A DNA stretch of 64,000 bases, taken from positions 66,436,513-66,500,512 of the forward strand of contig OX578280.1 in the NCBI GenBank assembly GCA_951217055.1. Reading direction: 5' to 3'. Under the pieces are notes generated by a model that was not told the origin of the DNA, searched no databases, and was given only the letters and a program-made list of their open reading frames with translations. Numbering within the stretch: the first letter of the stretch is position 1; each line of letters begins with the position of its first letter. The DNA is from Gerris lacustris. Lineage: Eukaryota; Arthropoda; Insecta; Hemiptera; Gerridae. Shown in pieces: positions 11,871 to 25,144 of the stretch. Both the position numbers and the translations under genes were made by a program.

Positions 11871-12378
11871 CTAGGCTGTGAAGTGAGTTTTTTCTTTACC
11901 GCGGCAATTACATTTACTGTCGAGCGAAGCGAGACAGTAAATATGGCCATGGTAAAGAAAAAACACTTCACAGTCGCGTAGCATATGCTATTTTTTCCGA
12001 GGTAGCAGACAATGAAAAAACATTAAATATTAATCACTAATCAATATATAGTAATAACAAATATTAGTACATACTTAACTTAAGACTTAAAAAAAGAAAC
12101 CTTAAAAATAGGTTACACTATAAGAAAAGATAAATTAAACGCATTGACATCTAGCGGATTTTAATCGTACTAGAAGCATTTCTACAAAGACTGCAGCGAT
12201 ACTAACGGAAATTTTGACAAAATTCCGCTGTAAAGAAAAAATCTTTTAGTTCCTAGGAACTAAAAGATTTTTTCTTTACAGCTAGGAGTAATGAAAAGAT
12301 TTTTTAAGTCCACGTAATGAAAAAATGGATTTTAGCTATGTTTTTTAGGCTCTAAAGTTACTATTTCACAGCCTACCA
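11871..12378. mobile_element. MITE with TAGGCTGTGAA ends and internal perfect palindrome
   Basis: The ends TAGGCTGTGAAG and TTCACAGCCTA are inverted. Inside, GTGAGTTTTTTCTTTACC is inverted at about 11944-11975. A 56-bp perfect palindrome centred on CCTAGG lies at 12227-12282. No gene. Confidence 0.6.
12227..12282. repeat. 56-bp perfect palindrome
   Basis: The 28-bp arms are exactly complementary, start GCTGTAAAGAAAAAATC and meet at CCTAGG with no loop. It could extrude as a cruciform or fold as an RNA hairpin. Confidence 0.9.
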
Positions 12379-12873
12379 CGGAAAAAAGTTATTTTTATCT
12401 TGTAATTTTATATATAAATATGTAAATTGACGATTTAAAAGAGTTATCTTATTAATGATTTTTTACAACTAAAACTAAGACCTCCAATAAGGTTTGAAGA
12501 TGTCCTAAACAAAGGGATGAACTGATGAAGTATCACCTTCAACTATGATTCAATATTTATTTGTTTATCCCTATGGACACACATGAGAATATTAGGTATA
12601 CATAAAAAAAAGTACAACATATAATATATAAAATGATAACAGTTAGTTGAGTACACTGGATGTTTTTCTTTTCGCTAAAAAAAAGCTTATAGTTAAAAAT
12701 AATCAGGAGTTGTCATTGTTATTATTATTATTCTATTTTGGATTATTTAATCTTTATTTAGATTTAAGTTCTTTTATAATTTTGCCAGGTTTAGCAAACC
12801 TGACCAAGCATTGTTTTGTTTGAGTTCTTCATGCAGTTATTCATCACATTTAATTTCCTCTTTAGATTGTCTA

Positions 12874-13041
12874 CAGTGGCGTAACTATGGGCCAGAGCGG
12901 GCCCGCATTGCGGGGGGCCCCCAATGCCAGGGGGCCCCTAAATCCAAAAATAACTGGAATTACTATCCTTGTACCAACCTCGAGGGGGGCCCCCAATCCT
13001 GAACGTTGCGGGGGGGGCCCAATGGTCTAGCTACGCCACTG
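12874..13041. mobile_element. hAT-type MITE, CAGTGGCGTA ends
   Basis: The ends CAGTGGCGTAACTATGGGC and CTAGCTACGCCACTG are inverted. Flanks attgtcta and attgttta form an 8-bp target duplication with one mismatch. The interior is G/C-homopolymer-rich with no ORF. Confidence 0.85.
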
Positions 13042-13679
13042 ATTGTTTATCTTCATTATCTTTAATAGTTCTATATTTTAAATTATTATAACTATCTGTG
13101 TATCATATCTTTGAAATGTCACATCTTTTTCATCCTTATATTATGCCTATAATATTCATTTACTAATCTAAAATTGTACCTATATCATTATTTATTCTAT
13201 CTCATTATTCCTCTTATTTATAAACAAAGTTATTGCTATTCACCATCATTTGTAATTGATGTTGAGGCTGACATACGAATCAGTGTCAACACTGCAGGAA
13301 AAGATGTTTACCGTTGTTATCTTGGCACTTATACAATCCACTTATCGAATTACATCGGAATACGGGACAACTGTAAATGTAAATGATCGATGGGAAAAAA
13401 TAAAATAATCAAACAGAGAAAATTAAATAAATACAGATAACTAGAATGCGGCTAATATATATGTACGTTTTATCTCTTGTTATTAACATTAACAAGAATA
13501 AATATTTAATTTCCTTTTGCAAAAGTTGAATTTTAATCCATAGCATTATTCTGCAATGCAAGAGATCCAGCTTCAGTTATAGGCTATGTTATTTCGGCTA
13601 TTCTGCTGTGTTATACTTCTTTCCTAAAAAAAAAATAAAGTCGGTCCGAGACAACTCAGATCAACTTTCTCGGCACGTC

Positions 13680-14123
13680 TTTAGACTGTTACTCTCCTCA
13701 TAAAAAAATCTGAGGGTAGTAAAAATCTAAAGAAGGTGTACGGAATGTTCTTCTTTAGACTGTTACTCTCCTCATAAAAAAATCTGAGGGGAGTAAAAAT
13801 CTAAAGAAGGTGTACGGAATGTTCTTCTTTAGACTGTTACTCTCCTCATAAAAAAATCTGAGGGGAGTAAAAATCTAAAGAAGGTGTACGGAATGTTCTT
13901 CTTTAGACTGTTACTCTCCTCATAAAAAAATCTGAGGGGAGTTAAAATCTAAAGAAGGTGTACGGAATGTTCATCTTTAGACTGTTACTCTCCTCATAAA
14001 AAAATCTGAGGGGAGTAAAAATCTAAAGAAGGTGTACGGAATGTTCTTCTTTAGACTGTTACTCCCCTTATAGAAACAAGTGTGATATTCCTTTGTCCGA
14101 AAGTGCATTGGACTATACATTCC
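13680..14123. repeat. Tandem array of a 74-bp inverted-repeat (MITE-like) unit
   Basis: Six copies at 13680, 13754, 13828, 13902, 13976 and 14050. Each unit is itself a hairpin: TTTAGACTGTTACTCTCCTC pairs with its inverted copy ending TCTAAAGAAGG. The same inverted motif (CTTCTTTAGATTGTTACTCC) bounds elements at 2089-2316 and remnants at 6400-6422 and 14172-14196. The array is a MITE that became tandem. Confidence 0.85.
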
Positions 14124-14582
14124 TTTTTCTTAATAGTTATTTAGTCAAAGTCATTTATAATATGAAACAACATAGGGGAGTAACAATGTAAAGAAGTATG
14201 TACCACTTTCCCCAATAGACCCCAGAATATATAAATATAATTGTTATTTATGTAAGACGTAAAATGTTATGGTCTGGAGCAAGGGTCTACAAACTACACA
14301 CCGTGAGACTTTTCATTCGGCCCTCCGCTAACAAATGAACCTAAACAATGGAAAAGTTAACATTTTTTCCATTATCAAATGTCATAGCAAACATTAAAAA
14401 AAAACAGCACGAGTCATATAGAAGTTTCTTTGGTTGAAATTGATATGGTTTGTGAGCTTATTATCCAAGTTCCCTACCATTGTGAAGTCCGATAGCTGAA
14501 TGCTGCTTACTCCATCCGGCTCGCTAGGGACCATCTTATCCATATCCGGCTCTTTAACCAAAAAAATTAGAGAAAATCATTG

Positions 14583-15080
14583 TCCCCAATATGTTTAAAC
14601 TATTTCCTCTTGTCGATCGTTTTGACACTTGTAAAGAAAATTATTGGTTTTTATTCATCCCCTACTTGTTTATTCTATTGTCCTCTTGTCAATCATTTTG
14701 ACAACTGTAATGAAAGTCATTAATATTTATAAATTCCCTATATATTTAATCTATTGTCCTCTTGTCAATCATTTTGACAACTGTAATGAAAGTCATTAAT
14801 ATTTATAAATTCACTATTTATTTAATCTATTGTTCTCTTGTCAATCATTTTGACAACTGTGATGAAAGTCATTGATAACAATTAATTCCCTATTTGTTTA
14901 ACCTATTCTCTTGTCAATTATTTTGGCAACTGTTGTCTTGTCATAGACTTTGACAACAGTGAAGAAAATAATTGATTTTTATAAATTCCCTATTTTTTGA
15001 ATCTATATTGTTCTCTTGTCAACCATTTTGACAGCTGTGCAGAAAATGATTTATTTTTTATTAATTCCCCAGTTGTTGAA
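14583..15080. repeat. Minisatellite, about 75-bp unit
   Basis: Six or so diverged copies of CTCTTGTCAATCATTTTGAC followed by AACTGTAATGAAAGTCATT and AATTCCCTAT. CTTGTCAATCATTTTGACAA is internally near-palindromic (TTGTCAA...TTGACAA). Confidence 0.85.
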
Positions 15081-15138
15081 TCTAAGTGGTTACAACTTTG
15101 TTCTAGACTTGAATCTGTTCTATTTTTTATTTCATCTC

Positions 15139-15158
15139 TCTCTCTCTCTCTCTCTATC

Positions 15159-15251
<93 letters not shown>
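15139..15251. repeat. (CT)n then (TA)n microsatellite
   Basis: Pure TC repeats followed by about 45 TA units. Open frames through it, with Ile-Tyr repeats, are compositional artefacts. Confidence 0.97.
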
Positions 15252-15257
<6 letters not shown>

Positions 15258-15466
15258 TCTCATTTTGCAGATGGTGGTTGGAACCTAAACCTACCGAAGG
15301 AACATAAAAATATGTAATATTTGCAGCCAGGAACCAGTATGGACCTGACTCGCCCTACAAGTGGAAGGAAGTGTTTTTAGGGGGGTGTCGGTCAGTCGGT
15401 CCCACAAAACATGCATGAAGCATTTTTAAACCCTTCCATATTAAAAAAAAAAAACTAACCTATAAT

Positions 15467-16165
<699 letters not shown>

Positions 16166-16567
16166 CCTATAATATTCACTAAATTATATTCACAGACATT
16201 AAATTCATTTCTGTAAATTTACTATGTATATTACAACATTGTACCCTATTGTATCTTATAATATGTGAATAAACAGGTGTTTTTTATTCTATTTCTAATA
16301 TATTTATTTTTTAACCCATCCCCCAAATACTTTTAATAAGATTTATTTTAGTAGTTGTTCTACTTCTTAAAGCCGAAGAAATGTTTGAAATCCTTAACAT
16401 AATTATAAGATAATGACATTTTCATTTTTGAGTAATAGGAAAAAAATCAGAAAAATTGACATTTCAAAAATATAATTTGCTGGATTCATAATTTATTTTT
16501 TTTTAATTATTCAAGTCGATTATTTAATATACTTATTACTTAAAGGCACTGAAATATAATGTGCATA

Positions 16568-18011
16568 CAGGGCCGCAGCTAGGGGGGGGCAGGGGGGGTC
16601 TTCTGCCCCGGGCGGCAAAATGTAGGGGGCGGCAAAATGATTAACAGACTTTAAATTTATTTAACTAATTTAAGACCTGTAATATGACACAGTGATGCAG
16701 GTGTAGAGGGCGGCATGCGAGCTAGGCAGATGAGAGTGAGCGATATGAACGCAGTACTGTCAGTGAGTAGATGCCTTCTTAATTCCCTATTTCATGCTCG
16801 GGTCACAGTGTAGTTTTCGCGTAGTCCGTCTCGACGATGCGCGCCCTATCCCTACGAACTAGACACAGGCCGGCGCGACCCTAGGCCGCTAGGGCCTGAG
16901 GGGCGCCGCAAGATATTTGCCCCCCAAGAAGTTAATGTTTTTACATAGAAAGATAGATGAATAACTTAAATTAGGAGAGACCTCATTTAAAACTAATAAT
17001 ATAATTATTTTGCAAATAAATGATTATTGTTTATGGATCAAGAGTCAAGTTAATATTAACATTTAAAACTGGGATTCCCACTTTACATGTTTATGTGGGA
17101 TACAAACATTAAACTATTTTGTGTTTGTTTATTTGCATACTTTAATGGTTGTTTGTTTATATACTCAGTTGAGTGTGTATCCCCTAGTTCAGTTGCTGTA
17201 TAGGACGTTGTGAAGGTATTTCATAATGAAACAGAAAGAATTAATAGCATAGTATAGCGTTAAAGGTAAAACTTTTTTTTTTTAGTCTAAAAACCGATTT
17301 AGTTAATAAATGTTTTAAGAATTCTGCAGAAATAATTTTAAACAAACTTTTAGGTGATGCTTTTTTTTTAGCTGAAAAAGCTCTAAAAAAGGCCCAAAAT
17401 TCAACATTTTGAACCTAATTTTCTAAAATTTTCCGGGGGAGGCCCCCCGGGCCCCCTTTGGGTTAGGTTCATGTATGACAGAAGAGAGATTAGTAGGACT
17501 GGCATCTATTTTAACTAAACTGAACAGGAGTTTATTATTTATAAATAGATTTTAATTTACTAGAGTTTAGTTGTTTCTTTTCGATGTCTCTGATGATTTA
17601 AGTCTCTTTTCCATTAAATATCAAAGAGCATCGATAAAAAAATAATCAAAACATTTGCAGCCGAAAAGTCAAATTTACATAAATACACTTTTAGTTTTTG
17701 GAAGAATTGTTTTATGTATGATGTATAATATTTTCTGCGTGTATGTATAATATTTTCTGGTATATTAAAAAGATTTTACTTGAATTGTTTCGTTTCTCAT
17801 TTTCAAATAAACCTTAGTTATCAACTTAAAACATGATTTTATATTTTATCTCAAATATTAATAAATATTTCAAGATTTTTCACAAGCTGACTTAGGAGTA
17901 GGAGTAATAGTTATTGGCGAATTGCTAGGATAGCAATGGGGTGGGGGTGGTGGAAGGGGGCGGCAAAATTAGGGCTTGCCCCTCCTGGCAAAATATGTAG
18001 CTGCGGCCCTG
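16568..18011. mobile_element. 1.44-kb hAT-type non-autonomous element
   Basis: The ends CAGGGCCGCAGCTA and TAGCTGCGGCCCTG are inverted and are flanked by a perfect 8-bp duplication (tgtgcata at 16560 and 18012). Subterminal GGCGGCAAAAT occurs at both ends. No transposase frame is present. Confidence 0.92.
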
Positions 18012-18426
18012 TGTGCATAATATGTGCATTTATCATCTTTAGAGAAGTGCTTTCTCATATAAAGAGAAAGTATTGTGATGGTGCGAGAAAATTCGATTTT
18101 GATGAATTGACACGTTTTGAGGTCTCCTGAGTCCAAAAAAGTGATTTTTAAAAAATGTCTGTCTGCGTGCCGACGCCTGGAGCCTAAACTACTGGGCCGA
18201 TTTTGGCGAAATCGAGAATTGAATTTCAGCTCTAAATTTGGGGCCGCTACTCCCCAAAAATCCTGAAAAACGTGAAAAAAATTATTTCTCGAAAACGGTT
18301 CGGACGATTTTGATTAAAAAATTCTAAAATGTAGTCCATTTTAATACGAATCTAACTATATATGTCGTTTTCCCGGGAAAAATCTAGTTCCTGAGAAAAT
18401 AGCTTTAAATGTGGAGGGAGAGAGGC

Positions 18427-18450
18427 CGGGTTCGATTCCCTGGTGAGAAG
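18427..18450 (+). repeat. Isolated tRNA-like B-box
   Basis: GGGTTCGATTCCC has full B-box and T-loop form, but no A-box lies at the right distance. Probably a remnant. Confidence 0.35.
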
Positions 18451-18684
18451 TTGTTTTTGTGTTATATTTTGATAAAATGTTCAATTATAATGAAAAATAT
18501 GTACCAACGAAGATTAATAAAAGGAAAACATTGGGCCAAATAATTATGAACTCGTATATGAGAAAGTTTGTCTGAGTTGTCTCTGACCGATTTATTTCTT
18601 AGGAGGTGAAGCGCCACTGTACTTCTCCCACTCTAACCTTGTCGTTAGAGAGGGGAGTCAACTATTTCTATATTATTGACCTCT

Positions 18685-19165
18685 GAGTTAAACTAATAAA
18701 GGCAGAAATACTACTTCTAGTCCAGTCAGCAAAGGGTAAAACTAAAGGTAGACATACTACTTACAATCTAGTCTACAAGGGGTAAAACTAAAGATAGACA
18801 CTTTACTTACAGTCTAGTCTACAAGGGGTAAAACTAAAGATAGACACTTTACTTACAGTCTAGTCTACAAGGGGTAAAACTAAAGGTAGACATACTACTT
18901 ATAATCAAGTCTGCAAGGGGTAGAACTAAAGGCAGACATACTACTTATAGTCCAACCTGCAGGGGTAAAACTAAAGGTAGACATACTACTTATAGTCCAG
19001 TCTGGAAGGGGTAAAACTAAAGATAGACACTTTACTTACAGTCTAGTCTTCAAGGGGTAAAACTAAAGGTAGACATACTACTTATAATCAAGTCTGTAAG
19101 GGGTAAAACTAAAGATAGACGTACTACTTATAGTCCAGTCTGGAAGGGGTAAAACAGAGGGTTTA
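18685..19165. repeat. Minisatellite, 46-bp unit, about ten copies
   Basis: Unit includes AAGGGGTAAAACTAAAGATA and GACACTTTACTTACAGTCTA. The period is 46 (GGGG at 18779 and 18825). Two variants (CACTTTACTTACAGTCTAG and CATACTACTTATAGTCCAG) are intermixed. Confidence 0.9.
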
Positions 19166-20708
19166 CCTCAAAAACAAGCTAGTCAAGACTGACTTTAATG
19201 ACTTTTTTTTCTTCTTTTTGACTTCTAGATTAAAGTTAAAAAGCTTAATTGAAAAGAATATAATTATAATATTCTTTATTATAAAACCAATTTCAGTAAT
19301 TTCAATTCACAAATAAAAATAATAAGTCTTAACATATTAAACTGACAAGTATTAAACGCAATAAATGAAAACAAATATAATAACACTACAAAAAGTCATA
19401 TACACAATTATACCATTTGGTAATTAACAATTTCTTTACATGCTTCCTAAATTGAGTTATGGGTAGTTTATTTTTATTTCAGCATGCAACGTATGCAATG
19501 CCCTTTCCTTTCCCCATGCAATGCATGTTGCAGAACCATGTTATGTGGTATGTGTATAGGTTAAATACTAAAGGGGGGACAAAACTGCTGATTTTATTCG
19601 TAAAGTTTCGGACGTAGGGCGTCTAATTACAAACCAAATAATTCCAAAATGTCGGCAATTTCACCGCAAACGGGAAATATTTTAAGTTTTTATGAATATT
19701 TTGCTAACTCAGCAAAATGGATCAATGACATTACAAATTTATGATTTTTCCGGGCAGCTCAACTACGTGTAAGGATTGATTTTTAACTCTCTAGCTCAAA
19801 AACTGGGGGGGTCATCCATCTAAAAACCACTCAAATGTCTAAAAAAAAAAAAAAAAAAAAAACCCAAATCAGATAATACAGTTGAAATCTCAGTTTCGGA
19901 TTTTTTGGGTTAAAACAATACTTTTCTTTTAAGGTAAGGAAAAGTAAAAACAAATGTAAAAAGCGTTTAACAGGTGGTTGTACATTTTTTGTAGTCGATT
20001 TTCAAAAAAAAATCAATTTTACTTTCAAATATCCAGGAAACTAGAATTTTCCCGGAAAAACAACTTATATAGTTAAATTTGTATTTAAATGGACATTTTA
20101 GAAATCTTTAATCAAAATTGTTGGAATAGTTTTTGAGAAACAATTTTTTTTTCATGTTTTGGAGGGTAGCGCCCCTAAATACATAGCTAAAATTAATTTC
20201 TCGATTTTGCCTTAGGGATTTTAATTTTCTGGACCTAAAGCCAAATTTTATCAAAATCAGCCAAGTAGTTTAGGCTCTTTGCGACTCCACACATATTTTA
20301 AAATAACTTTTCTGGACTCAGGGGACCTCAAAACGTGTAAATCCATCAAAATCTCAAACTCTAATCTTCGCACCATCACAGTCTTTACCAACCTATTGCC
20401 TTTTTAAGGGTAGAATCATCTCTTAAGTCTTAAAGTATGTATCGAAATTATGCTTGCAGAACACCCCACCTTTGTCTTTCTAGTGCCAGTTGACCTCAGA
20501 ACTCATTCGACCTGTTCATGCGTTTTTGAATTCGATCCCCCGTTCCTATCACATATTTTTTTGGTGGAGCGGATTTAAACCGATAGGATGCGTCGTTCTC
20601 CGTTCACACATCATTTTGAACTAGCGAATTGTATTCAAAACGATGTGGGAACCAAGTATTTAATTTATTAAAATAATCAGTTTTTGCTACCGAGCTTACC
20701 GAAGATAA

Positions 20709-21260
20709 TGGAAGCTATGTGATCGTTCTGAAGAACAAAAAATTTTTAGGTCTCCGATTTTTTAAAATTTCAAGACAGAAATCCGTTTCAGACATCAGGG
20801 ATCATTTTTGGTTCTGTGTCTATCTGTCGTTCAATTCTTGGGAACCAACTTATCTTAAAAACTACACGTCCAATTTTAATGCAATTTTGTATGGTAGGTC
20901 ATAATTAGCCCATTGTTGGTCCCATATAAGTTTCAATCTTCTACGTTCATTTGTTTCTCTTCCACATGCGCACAAACATACATTTATTTACAGCTATATC
21001 TTTAAAAATCATCTGATTTTTATGGAATTTGTATGGTTTGTTGAAAGTAGCCTGCAGAGAGCACCCGCCTAATTTCAACCGTCTGTGCACTTTAAATCGT
21101 GCTAAATTAATATGTTTATATACTATATTTTCCATTTTTATCTTTAAATGACTGTAGTTTCTATAATTGTTGGCCGATTTTATTTCTGATTGAGGCGCTT
21201 GAATCTCACACTAATGCTCTTTAAATTGAGTATATTTTATTTCATTAGTTCATCCTATTT
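20709..21260. mobile_element. Dispersed element related to 60836-61960 and 62680-63200
   Basis: Shares, in inverse orientation, TGTTTCTCTTCCACATGCGC, CCATTGTTGGTCCCATATAAG and TAATTTCAACCGTCTG with the copies near the right end of the window. Fragments of the same family lie at 1-170 and 46006-46085. No coding capacity. Confidence 0.65.
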
Positions 21261-22106
21261 GCTGAGAAGATGAGAGTAAACTTTTTCCTGTGTGCCGTGT
21301 CACATAACCACTTTTTTGGTTTTTAATATTGTGTTGTATATCATTTGAAAAGCATTGATATGTACATTAAAGCTATTTTATTTATTTTTTTTTAAAAAAA
21401 TTGTACACGTACTTTTGTACCAATTTATAATTTTGATGTAGGTTAAAGGGTTTAAATGTTTTTTTGTTATTAGGTTATTTATTTATTAGTTAAATTAATG
21501 CCCTTTTGTATTGTTTGTTTCTTAAAAATATAATTTTAGTACCTCAAAGTACAGGGGCACAAATGTCAAAGTTAATCTTTTATGATATGATGTATATCGT
21601 TGAAAAGCTCTATAATACTTTAAGGGGGGTAAAAAAAAAAAAACTGTTTATAAAGCGGTTTCTACAATTTAGTTGGTGTATTATTTGTTTATTAAATTTA
21701 TTGGTATAAAGACCGATTATTGTCTAATTTATTAATATAAATATCACACACACTTATTGCTTCTATGTTGTCCTCATTCAGTCATGATCTCTTTTCACTT
21801 TCAGGTTCCAAATTTTTAATTATTTTTTTCAAGGTATTTTTATTTCTTAAACCGATCTTTTCTTTGCGTACTAGAGCACAAGGAAGCTATAGACCACACT
21901 AATTGGTAGAGTATTTTTAAGATATGACAGTTTATAAAAGGTCAAGATGGATTTATATCTACGAACTTGATCTGCCTTTATAGGCTGTACTGCTGAGTTG
22001 ATTTGCCTACCTAGACTGTACTTTACTGAGTTAATATGCCTATGAAGGCTGAACTGTACTAAGCTGACCTGCCTACATAGGCTCCACTGTACTGAATCTA
22101 TCTGCC

Positions 22107-22920
22107 TATACAGCTGAACTGCACAGAGTTGATCTACCAACCTAGACTGTATTTTACTGAGGTGATTTGCCTATGTAGGCTGTACTGTACTAAATTGATC
22201 TGCCTACATGGCTGAACTGCACAGAGTTGATCTATCAACCTAAACTGTATTTTACTGAGGTGATTTGCCTATGTAGGCTGTACTGTACTAAATTGATCTG
22301 CCTACATGGCTGAACTGCAAAGAGTTGATCTACCAACCTACACTGTATTTTACTGAGGTGATTTGCCTATGTAGGCTGTACTGTACTAAATTGATCTGCC
22401 TACATGGCTGAACTGCAAAGAGTTGATCTACCAACCTAGACTGTATTTTACTGAGGTGATTTGCCTATGTAGGCTGTACTGTACTAAATTGATCTGCCTA
22501 CATGGCTGAACTGCACAGAGTTGATCTATCAACCTAGACTGTATTTTACTGAGGTGATTTGCCTATGTAGGCTGTACTGTACTAAATTGATCTGCCTACG
22601 TGGCTGAACTGCACAGAGTTGATCTATCAACCTAGACTGTATTTTACTGAGGTGATTTGCCTATGTAGGCTGTACTGTACTAAATTGATCTGCCTACATG
22701 GCTGAACTGCACAGAGTTGATCTATCAACCTAAACTGTATTTTACTGAGGTGATTTGCCTATGTAGGCTGTACTGTACTAAATTGATCTGCCTACGTGGC
22801 TGAACTGCACAGAGTTGATCTATCAACCTAGACTGTATTTTACTGAGGTGATTTGCCTATGTAGGCTGTACTGTACTAAATTGATCTGCCTACGTGGCTG
22901 AACTGCACAGAGTTGATCTG
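22107..22920. repeat. Minisatellite, 98-bp unit
   Basis: Eight or more copies of CTGAACTGCACAGAGTTGAT, CTGTATTTTACTGAGGTGAT and TAGGCTGTACTGTACTAAAT. The unit is itself built from diverged ~32-bp blocks (xGATCTGCCTACATxGGCTG). Diverged copies extend to about 21950 and 22975. Confidence 0.9.
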
Positions 22921-23220
22921 TCTACATGGGTGTACTGCACAAAATCGATCTGGCTACATAGGCTGAACTGTACAGTCAACAAATCTCACAACAAACAAAA
23001 CTAAGAAAAAAGAAAAAGGCAATATCTAATACCTAATGCGGGTATTATTAAATAATATTTGTACCACATAAACTCATCCATTCTCCCTAGAGTTTTACTT
23101 AACAAATATCAACCAGTGAAGTAGGCAGTTCTTCGGTCGAAGTACAATAGTTATTGACCACTTTCTATTAAATATCAACAGTTGACTGAATATTGTGGTG
23201 AGTTCACTCCCCTTGAAATT

Positions 23221-23985
23221 AGGTTTGTTCCAACCACTCTTCAAACTGGTCTGACGCATGCACATTTGGAAAAAAGCGTTCCAACAAGCCCAAACTCAAA
23301 CTCTAACTGACTCCGACTGTTAATCGGCTGTTCCAACCACGCTCTGATTAAATCACGGATAGTTTGGAACCAGTCAGAGCAGTCAGCGATCGGCAGCAGG
23401 CACTAGAAGTTTGGGATTGAGTTTGGGTGAACAGAAACGTAACCTTCCGCTCCGCTTCATTGTTTTTGTTTTGATTTCGCTCGCCTATTATTCTCCTTTC
23501 ATGCGATTCGATTCAACTCTTCTTTTTAATGTTTTTGTCAGAATGCAGCGATGAATTTTTGTGCATATAATGGTATTTTCTAGATATTTCGGAAAAAAAA
23601 AAATTGGACCTATTTTCCAAGATGGACTTATACCATGATACTTATTCCATTATCAAACAAATATCGAAAAAATCCAATTTATTTGTTTTTTAAAACAAAA
23701 GAGCATTTAGGATTATATCAATAAAAATACGTGTGTGCCGTGAGTCTACTAAAACTGGCTCACCACAGTAAGCCCGAAAATTGTGAATTGGGTAAATCGA
23801 AATAAAAAGTTGTTCTGATAACAGTGCTAAAACCTACCACAGCAAACAGTTTGGTTCGAGAAAGGAGCGTTCCAACAAAAACGAAATCACAAATCAATTC
23901 CCAACGGTCAATGATCGCGCATGCGCATTACGTCAATCACGGACTAATCCGAAACTGATTCGGAACTTGTGGTTGGAACAAACCT
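23221..23985. mobile_element. MITE family with AGGTTTGTTCCAACCAC ends (copy 1)
   Basis: Inverted ends AGGTTTGTTCCAACCAC/GTGGTTGGAACAAACCT. Flanks ATT/ATT suggest a 3-bp target duplication. Subterminal GCGCATGCGCATTACGTCAA. No transposase. Confidence 0.8.
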
Positions 23986-25144
23986 ATTAGGAGACAACAG
24001 ATGAAAGTGGGTGACATCATTTCGTATTAAAATAATTTGTAATCGTGGTGGGACAAATACAGACGATTCTTGATTATTTGCAATTAGTAGCGACAAGTCA
24101 CTTCTCACCAGGTAAAACCCAGACGAGATAAAAAAAAAAAAAAAAAAAAAACTTTGATATGATATAAAATAAACTTGTTCTATTTAATATTAATCACATC
24201 AAAATAATAGAAATTTAAAAAAAAATACAAGCGCCACAATGAATTACATAATGGCCTAATGCACAGATATTAAATTTATTTTATAATAACACAGTATATC
24301 ATCATCCATCATCATCATCAATCACAAACGTCATCATCAATGTCCAAATTAAAATGCCAGAAACAAACAAACAAACTCTGGCATATAGGGAATAATGAAG
24401 AAATCGTATTCTCTACTTAATATTGACACAGGTATGTAATACTTGATCTAACTTCCTTAAGCAAAGCACAAGTATACGTAAGATATAACCCGAGCCGAGA
24501 ATACAATAGTAGTACAGTTTTAAACTTGTACGTCAGTGAAATGGCAGGTAAAACACAATAGATGGAAAACTATCGACCAATTTTAATTCTAGTCAAAATC
24601 ATACTATAATCGTCTAATTGCATTTTCATCTAAAATAACAAATTAAGGTAATTATATTAAACTTTGACATCATAAGGTCCGGTAAAAAAATTAAAATAAT
24701 AATAATAATGGTAATTTTTTTTTTCTTTTTTTTTTTTTGTTAAGTGACAGGGTAAAATATAAAAAATCACCACTTGATTTGCTTATCTACACAAGTTCAA
24801 TTCAATATTGACTACAATGAAATGTGTTCAAAGTTGACAGGTTAGAGTGAATCAAGTCAACCTGCTTTACTTGATTCGTTACACTGCAAGAAAACTTATT
24901 TCCAATCAAGGATTACAGATCTTCAGTTGGGTTATGTTGAAGGAGAAACAAGAATGATCAGGTTGTTTGTAGACAGTCAACTTGTCAAGCCCAACTCTTA
25001 TTTGTGTTTAACTGTGTGTCACCAGATGCTATATAGAATCAGGTAAACAACTGGTCTGTAGCAGAACTAAATTAACAAGTGTTTATATTTGCTCCAGGCA
25101 TGGAGTCGACTACATAAATGTAAATATGAGGATTTAATAGTTAG
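23986..25144. other. No gene seen; SPS downstream flank
   Basis: AT-rich sequence with a poly-A run (24130-24149), a TCATCA-rich stretch (24299-24346), and two short hairpins. One pairs ATGCCAGA with TCTGGCAT around an AAAC-repeat loop (24354-24384). The other has 9-bp arms GAATCAAGT/ACTTGATTC (24849-24877). If the SPS 3' UTR runs through the minisatellite, a SECIS would be expected here; none was convincing. Confidence 0.4.

Larger units (their letters stand above)
18045..20405. mobile_element. 2.4-kb foldback element with long diverged inverted ends
   Basis: The left end (GTGATGGTGCGA, ACACGTTTTGAGGTCTCCTG, GGCCGATTTTGGCGAAATCG) is inverted at 20020-20405 (CAGGGGACCTCAAAACGTGT, TCGCACCATCACA). 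Arms are about 370 bp at moderate identity. The centre holds the 46-bp minisatellite. Related end fragments occur at 6300-6420 and 51900-51990. Confidence 0.7.

Noticed and set aside
14997..15317. ORFs with long Ile-Tyr repeats
   Set aside because: Pure TA microsatellite translated in two frames; the same applies to 47634-47828 on the minus strand.
20709..20904. 61-codon ORF as a small gene
   Set aside because: Lies in a dispersed repeat with related copies at 61.7-61.9 and 63.1 kb that do not keep the frame.
22107..22920. CRISPR-like regular repeat array
   Set aside because: Contiguous 98-bp tandem repeats without spacers in a eukaryotic setting. All other arrays here are also spacer-free minisatellites.
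24955..24995. SECIS candidate on the minus strand (TGAC ... TGAT)
   Set aside because: Only about 7 bp of helix and no AA (or CC) at the expected apical-loop position.
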